A DNA stretch of 64,000 bases from Sporosarcina gallistercoris. Its GTDB lineage: Bacteria; Bacillota; Bacilli; Bacillales_A; Planococcaceae. The stretch is from positions 87,774-151,773 of the forward strand of contig NZ_JACSQY010000009.1 of assembly GCF_014836415.1 (NCBI RefSeq). Reading direction: 5' to 3'. Made by a program: the position numbers and the translations under genes. The notes beneath the pieces were generated by a model, which was not told the origin of the DNA, made no database searches, and saw only the letters and a list, made by a program, of their open reading frames with translations. Shown in pieces: positions 59,930 to 64,000 of the stretch (its first letter is position 1; each line of letters starts with the position of its first letter).

Positions 59930-61273
59930 ATGGCTAAAAAAAGATTAGGTCAAGACGGATTATCGCTTGTCGAATTGCTTGCAGCATTAGTAATAGCAAG
60001 TCTATTGATTGTTCTTATCTCAAGTGTACTTACTTCAACTCTTAAATTCAATAACGGAACACAAGATACAATCCACTTAAGGCAAGAATCAAACAAAATC
60101 ATTACACAAATTAGAAATTCACATCAAAATAATGGAGAAATTTGCTATCAAAATCTTCTAGATAATGGCGACATATCCATGAAACTAACTTTGGATCACA
60201 TTAATATAGGAAAATATTCATGTTTACAAGCGGTTTCCACCAACGATTTAGCGGTCATGTTCACACTTTCTAATGAATCGGATAAAGATTATACCCTAAG
60301 TACTGTTGTGGAAGGCCGTGAAAGAACTCCTATCAGTATAGCAATCCCTGATAAGAAGGAAGATGGGGATTTCGTTGATATGTTAGATTTACATGATGTA
60401 TTTGTGTACGGTTCTAATTTATTCATTTCTGGTTCTTCACCATTAAACAGTGCTACAAACGGAAGTGGTTCAGTCGTTATAAACAATTTAAATAAAAAGA
60501 ACCTTGAGTTTGTAGGTGATAATAGAATATCCGTACAGAAGATTTATATCGACAAACTAGGAAACGAAGTTGTTTTTAAAAGCAGCACTCATTTAGGAGA
60601 GGCAAAAAAAACCGAACTCGTTACGATAAATGGAAATGTGATATTAAATAATGGCGGTGCGAAAATTTACGGGGACACAATATATATTAATGGAGACGTT
60701 ACATTCACCGATAGTTCAGTAATTGAAGGAAAAAAGATTATTATAAATGGCAATGTTGTATTTAAAAATTGGTCTGCAGAAATGAAAGCAAACGAAATTT
60801 ATATTTCCGGAGTCGTAAGAAATGAAACGTCCAACACTAAAAATATAGTTGGCACTCTTAAAGATTACAAAAATTTAAAGAAAGATCAAATCCCCGAACA
60901 TCCGTCAATATCTATTCCCACATTTCGTGAGGACAGTTGGTACTCAAAAAATGGGTATGAAACTAGAACAAATGGCAATCTTTCTAACGACATTCGTATT
61001 TATTCACCAGGAAATTTTAAATTAGACAATTGGCAACCAAATAAAAAAAATGTTGTTATTATCAGTAAGGGAGATATCGAACTCAATAATTTCGGCGGGA
61101 GTGAACTGACAGGCATCCTTTTCGCTCCACAAGGTAAAGTCACCTTCGTAGGTCAGGCTTTTAAAGGAATTGTAATTACACGTGATGGGTTTAGTACTGG
61201 CAGCAATCCTTCTATCACATATATGAACATTAGAGAATTTATTAAAGAAAATGATCCTGTTCCATTCCAGTAA
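59930..61273 (+). CDS. Prepilin-like protein with bactofilin-like C-terminal repeats
   Basis: This 447-residue protein starts MAKKRLGQDGLSLVELLAALVIASLLIVLI, with a clear prepilin peptidase site (DG-LSLVELLAA, Glu at +5). Residues about 40-200 are a pilin-type soluble domain. Residues about 210-310 contain repeated short strands of the form INGNVxLNN, INGDVTFTDSS, INGNVVFKN, which look like a beta-solenoid of the bactofilin/polymer-forming type, and the tail (LTGILFAPQGKVTF) continues this. A pilin signal joined to a solenoid body is unusual. GAGGTG precedes the ATG. It is transcribed away from the two smaller prepilin-like genes. Confidence 0.78.
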   Translation: MAKKRLGQDGLSLVELLAALVIASLLIVLISSVLTSTLKFNNGTQDTIHLRQESNKIITQIRNSHQNNGEICYQNLLDNGDISMKLTLDHINIGKYSCLQAVSTNDLAVMFTLSNESDKDYTLSTVVEGRERTPISIAIPDKKEDGDFVDMLDLHDVFVYGSNLFISGSSPLNSATNGSGSVVINNLNKKNLEFVGDNRISVQKIYIDKLGNEVVFKSSTHLGEAKKTELVTINGNVILNNGGAKIYGDTIYINGDVTFTDSSVIEGKKIIINGNVVFKNWSAEMKANEIYISGVVRNETSNTKNIVGTLKDYKNLKKDQIPEHPSISIPTFREDSWYSKNGYETRTNGNLSNDIRIYSPGNFKLDNWQPNKKNVVIISKGDIELNNFGGSELTGILFAPQGKVTFVGQAFKGIVITRDGFSTGSNPSITYMNIREFIKENDPVPFQ

Positions 61274-61410
61274 TCTCATTAGAATTGATGCGTACAAATG
61301 GCCTATCTTGTGTATGAGATTGTTATACAGCCTCGCTTAATGGCTACCATTAACCATAAGAAGAAATAATGAGTCAGTCGCTCTAACTTAAGGAGAAGAT
61401 AAAATACTCC

Positions 61411-61476
61411 GCCTGTGCAGGACACAACTCCGGATTAATCCTGAATAGCGTCCGAATAATTGTGTGGTGCACAGGC
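61411..61476. repeat. Palindromic GCCTGTGC repeat, copy E
   Basis: GCCTGTGCAGGACACAACTCCG and AATTGTGTGGTGCACAGGC form the arms, with CCTGAATAGCG near the centre. It lies between the converging prepilin-like and epimerase genes, 19 bases from the epimerase stop, and could terminate transcription there. Confidence 0.8.
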
Positions 61477-61494
61477 AGGCATTTTAAAGGGAAC

Positions 61495-62523
61495 TCATTT
61501 CCCATAATACTCAACATACCAATCAGCAAACCGCTGCAACCCCACACTAATAGGCGTAGTTGGCTTAAACCCAACAACATCCTGAAGCTTGTCCGTAGAA
61601 GCATAAGTAGCTCGTACATCCCCAGGCTTAATCGGCTCAAAATCCTTTTGGAACACAACAGACTTACCAGTAGCATTACTCAACGCTGTTTCCAACGTAC
61701 TAATAAAAGTCATCAACTTCTCAGGATTGTTATTCCCAATATTATAAACAACGTGTGCCGCTCCATCGTTCACTACAGGCGGATTAGGGATCAGCTTCTC
61801 TATCCCGTTAATGATGTCATCAATATAAGTAAAATCACGATACAAATCGTTATCGAAGTCTCCATTATTAAAGATCTCAATGGATTCCCCCGCAAAGTAC
61901 TTGTCTGTAAAACCAAAGTACGCCATATCGGGTCTTCCCATCGGGCCATATACAGTAAAGAAGCGTAATCCAGTGGAAGGGATATCGTATAGGTGACTAT
62001 AGGTATATGCCATTAGCTCATTGGACTTCTTTGTAGCTGCGTACAATGATACTGGATGATCGACAACATCCGTCTCTTCAAAAGGTACTTTCTTGTTGGC
62101 GCCATATACAGAACTGGAGGATGCATATATCAGATGTTTCACAGGATAGTTCCTGCAGCATTCCAGTATGTTGTAGAACCCGACTACATTCGACTGAATG
62201 TACGCATCGGGGTTTTCGATTGAATAACGGACTCCTGCTTGTGCAGCCAAATTTACAACAACTGCTGGATTTTCTTCTTCAAATATACGTTCCATAGCAT
62301 TTTTATCGGAGATATCTATTCTATGAAACGAAAATAAGTCGTCTGACACTAGTTGGTCAAGACGACTTTGTTTTAACGTAACATCATAGTAATCGTTTAA
62401 ATTATCCACACCGATGACCTTATAACCTAGCTCCATCATTCGCTTGGATAAATACGATCCAATAAAACCAGCAGCGCCTGTAATTAAAATCGAATCACTC
62501 TTTGATAAGAACCGAGTTTCCAT
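61495..62523 (-). CDS. NAD-dependent UDP-glucuronate 4-epimerase-type protein
   Basis: This 342-residue short-chain dehydrogenase/reductase has NAD-binding GAAGFIGSYLSKRM, ASSSSVYG, the catalytic pair in YAATKKSNE and GLRFFTVYGPMGRPDMA. RPDMA and FNNGDFDNDLYRDFTYIDDI match UDP-glucuronate/UDP-galacturonate epimerases (GAE, LpsL-like) rather than GalE. It overlaps the upstream UDP-glucose dehydrogenase gene by 29 bases. Together they would turn UDP-glucose into UDP-glucuronate and then UDP-galacturonate for capsule or teichuronic-type polymers. GGGAGTG lies before the ATG. Confidence 0.9.
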   Translation of the reverse strand: METRFLSKSDSILITGAAGFIGSYLSKRMMELGYKVIGVDNLNDYYDVTLKQSRLDQLVSDDLFSFHRIDISDKNAMERIFEEENPAVVVNLAAQAGVRYSIENPDAYIQSNVVGFYNILECCRNYPVKHLIYASSSSVYGANKKVPFEETDVVDHPVSLYAATKKSNELMAYTYSHLYDIPSTGLRFFTVYGPMGRPDMAYFGFTDKYFAGESIEIFNNGDFDNDLYRDFTYIDDIINGIEKLIPNPPVVNDGAAHVVYNIGNNNPEKLMTFISTLETALSNATGKSVVFQKDFEPIKPGDVRATYASTDKLQDVVGFKPTTPISVGLQRFADWYVEYYGK

Positions 62524-63874
62524 TCTTCTTCACTCCCTTACTACCTTGGAACTTACTAGATCGACGTCCGACAGAATGATACTCAACGCCAGCCGCTTCC
62601 ATTTCTTTCACATCATAAATATTACGTCCATCATATACTAGTGGCGTACGCATAAGCTCTTTATAGCGATCTGGGACAACCACTTTCACTTCGTTCCACT
62701 CTGTAAAGATGAAGCACACATTCGCATCATCTAACGCTTGTTCAATGTTGCTTACATATGTAATTGCACCTTTACCGGAACGGCCCTCTGGGTATCTCTT
62801 AGCAAAATTCGAAGCACCTACTGGATCATATGCAAAGATATCCGCACCTTGTTCTAGTAACAGTGGTACGTTCACCAACGACGCAGCTTCCCTTAAGTCA
62901 TCTGTTCCAGGTTTAAATGTAAGACCTAGGACCGCTACCTTCAAACCATTAAATGTAATCAAGCGTTTATTTGCTTCTTTATATAGTTTAGTCTTCTGGT
63001 CATCATTCACAGAGATTGCCGATTGAACAGTTCTTAACTCATATCCATTCTCCCGTGCTAGTGAAGTCAATGCTTTTGTATCCTTCGGGAAACAAGATCC
63101 CCCATAACCAATTCCAGCATTCAAAAACTTGCCGCCGATTCGATCATCAAAACTCATGCCCTCAGCGACATCTTGAATATCCGCTCCAACCAATTCACAA
63201 AGATTCGCAATATCGTTCATATACGATATTTTAAGAGCCAGGAAGTCATTAGAAGCATACTTAATCATTTCAGCAGACCGTCTATTGACACATACAATAG
63301 GACGTCCGAAAGGTTCATAGATCCCCATTAAAATGTCTCTTGCCCAATCACTTTCAGTACCAATGATAAATCGATCCGCCTGTAACGTATCGTGTACTGC
63401 GGACCCTTGAGCTAAAAATTCAGGGTTCGAAGCCACTTCAACTTGTACATCATTAACTAAAAAGTCCTGAATGAATTGTTCCACTTTATCGTTAGTCCCT
63501 ACAGGAACTGTCGACTTCACGACAACCAAGCAATCCTTTTTAATCGACTCAGCAATCTGTCTAGCGACTGTCGCAATATGAGTCAAATCCGCAGACCCAT
63601 CCGCACGCTCCGGAGTCCCGACCCCAATGAAAATAGCATCTGCATCTTTATAAGCAGCGTTATAGTCCGTCGTATAACTCAATCGATCGAGAAAATAGTT
63701 TTTTTGCATTAACTCCTCTAGACCTTCTTCATAGATGGGAGATACACCTGTTTTCATCAATGCCACTTTTTCTTCATTAATATCAACACATGTTACTTGA
63801 TGACCCATTTCAGAGAAAGTCACACCGGCCACTAGACCAACATAACCTGTACCCGCTACTGCTATTTTGTACAT
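62495..63874 (-). CDS. UDP-glucose 6-dehydrogenase
   Basis: ATG at 63874, shortly after GGGGAGGGG, gives 459 residues; the longer frame from 63925 runs into IS sequence. The protein has NAD site IAVAGTGYVGLVAGVTFSEMGH, VGTPERADGSADLT, STVPVGTNDK, and the catalytic block GIGYGGSCFPKDTKAL with the nucleophilic cysteine. The substrate-binding arginine/lysine block VLGLTFKPGTDDLREA follows. It oxidises UDP-glucose twice to UDP-glucuronate. The basic C-terminal tail (SVGRRSSKFQGSKGVKKNG) goes beyond the family core and includes the overlap with the epimerase gene. The relation to TuaD/Ugd is clear, but the polymer fed is unknown. Confidence 0.93.
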   Translation of the reverse strand: MYKIAVAGTGYVGLVAGVTFSEMGHQVTCVDINEEKVALMKTGVSPIYEEGLEELMQKNYFLDRLSYTTDYNAAYKDADAIFIGVGTPERADGSADLTHIATVARQIAESIKKDCLVVVKSTVPVGTNDKVEQFIQDFLVNDVQVEVASNPEFLAQGSAVHDTLQADRFIIGTESDWARDILMGIYEPFGRPIVCVNRRSAEMIKYASNDFLALKISYMNDIANLCELVGADIQDVAEGMSFDDRIGGKFLNAGIGYGGSCFPKDTKALTSLARENGYELRTVQSAISVNDDQKTKLYKEANKRLITFNGLKVAVLGLTFKPGTDDLREAASLVNVPLLLEQGADIFAYDPVGASNFAKRYPEGRSGKGAITYVSNIEQALDDANVCFIFTEWNEVKVVVPDRYKELMRTPLVYDGRNIYDVKEMEAAGVEYHSVGRRSSKFQGSKGVKKNGNSVLIKE

Positions 63875-63906
63875 ATCATTCCCCTCCCCACTTCTAGTTA
63901 TAAAAT

Positions 63907-63935
63907 GAAATAGTAAATTGACCATGGCTTGTCAA
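63907..63935 (-). promoter_or_regulatory. Possible promoter of the UDP-glucose dehydrogenase gene reading out of an IS end
   Basis: On the minus strand TTGACA (63930-63935) is followed 17 bp later by TATTTC (63907-63912). The -35 is perfect but the -10 is poor. The -35 lies within the terminal sequence of the IS3-like element, so the element may supply part of this promoter. Confidence 0.4.
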
Positions 63936-64000
63936 CATTAAATCGGACAATTTTTATAAGGTCTCTAATCGGTACTCAATTGGCGTTAGATAATCTAGCG
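63925..64000 (-). mobile_element. End of an IS3-family-like insertion sequence, including the transposase C terminus
   Basis: The minus strand at the right edge reads LDYLTPIEYRLETL and stops at 63954-63956. This is the typical end of an IS3-family OrfB integrase (L-x-Y-x-T/S-P-x-E-Y/F-R). Just beyond the stop lies TGGCTTGTCAACATT...TCGGACA (63925-63948), which looks like a terminal inverted repeat. Most of the element lies outside the window, so family and intactness are unverified. Confidence 0.7.

Noticed and set aside
1..64000. CRISPR arrays, tRNA or rRNA genes, intact prophage
   Set aside because: No regularly spaced direct repeats, cloverleaf-like conserved segments or phage structural genes were recognised on reading both strands.

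Overview
The window reads as chromosomal DNA of a low-GC Gram-positive, Bacillales-type organism, most like the Planococcaceae/Sporosarcina group. The grounds are strong AGGAGG ribosome binding sites, frequent TTG and GTG starts, a SigL-type sigma-54, SLH-domain surface protein, lipoprotein solute receptors and T-rich intrinsic terminators. The genus is inference. No rRNA, tRNA, CRISPR array or intact prophage was seen.

Region 1 (1-6.6 kb, minus strand) is an oligopeptide ABC transporter operon (oppA, oppB, oppC and a fused OppD-OppF ATPase), followed by a small membrane protein and an Xaa-Pro-type peptidase that runs off the left edge. A good -24/-12 element lies upstream of oppA, and rpoN (sigma-54) is divergent from it at 7.2 kb.

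Region 2 (9.0-24 kb) is a 4-hydroxyproline catabolic island. The minus operon from 16.1 to 9.0 kb carries a D-hydroxyproline dehydrogenase FAD subunit, 4-hydroxyproline epimerase, a racemase-like paralogue lacking both catalytic cysteines, an NhaC-type antiporter, a DapA-family deaminase and an aldehyde dehydrogenase. The plus operon from 18.1 to 19.9 kb carries the other three dehydrogenase subunits. A sigma-54 activator gene sits between them, and both operons begin with near-consensus -24/-12 promoters. Together they would take hydroxyproline to 2-oxoglutarate. Next come an ornithine-cyclodeaminase-family reductase, an XRE-cupin regulator, a DAACS symporter and another racemase.

Region 3 (24.4-31.3 kb) is a second catabolic operon: an aldehyde dehydrogenase, a 3-hydroxyacid dehydrogenase and a two-part membrane protein pair. 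A GAF/PucR regulator lies upstream, with a palindrome over the operon promoter, and a YfcC-family transporter follows.

Region 4 (31.9-48.6 kb) holds an SLH/beta-propeller protein, an M28 lipoprotein peptidase, an unusual beta-helix/double-AAA+ fusion and a 1598-residue secreted GH84 hexosaminidase with a candidate GntR-type operator. Decayed genes and a uracil-DNA-glycosylase-like protein lie around them.

Region 5 (49-64 kb) is mosaic. It contains a 2-hydroxyacid dehydrogenase and its deleted duplicate, an M50-like protease, a DUF4188 protein, an amidohydrolase with an orphan solute receptor, pabB-pabC, three prepilin-like genes, and UDP-glucose dehydrogenase with UDP-glucuronate epimerase. 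The end of an IS3-like element lies at the right edge. Five copies of a palindromic repeat of about 63 bp are scattered over 52.7-61.5 kb.

A unifying but unproven reading is that regions 1, 2 and 4 suit growth on animal connective-tissue material: proline/hydroxyproline peptides plus hexosamine polymers.
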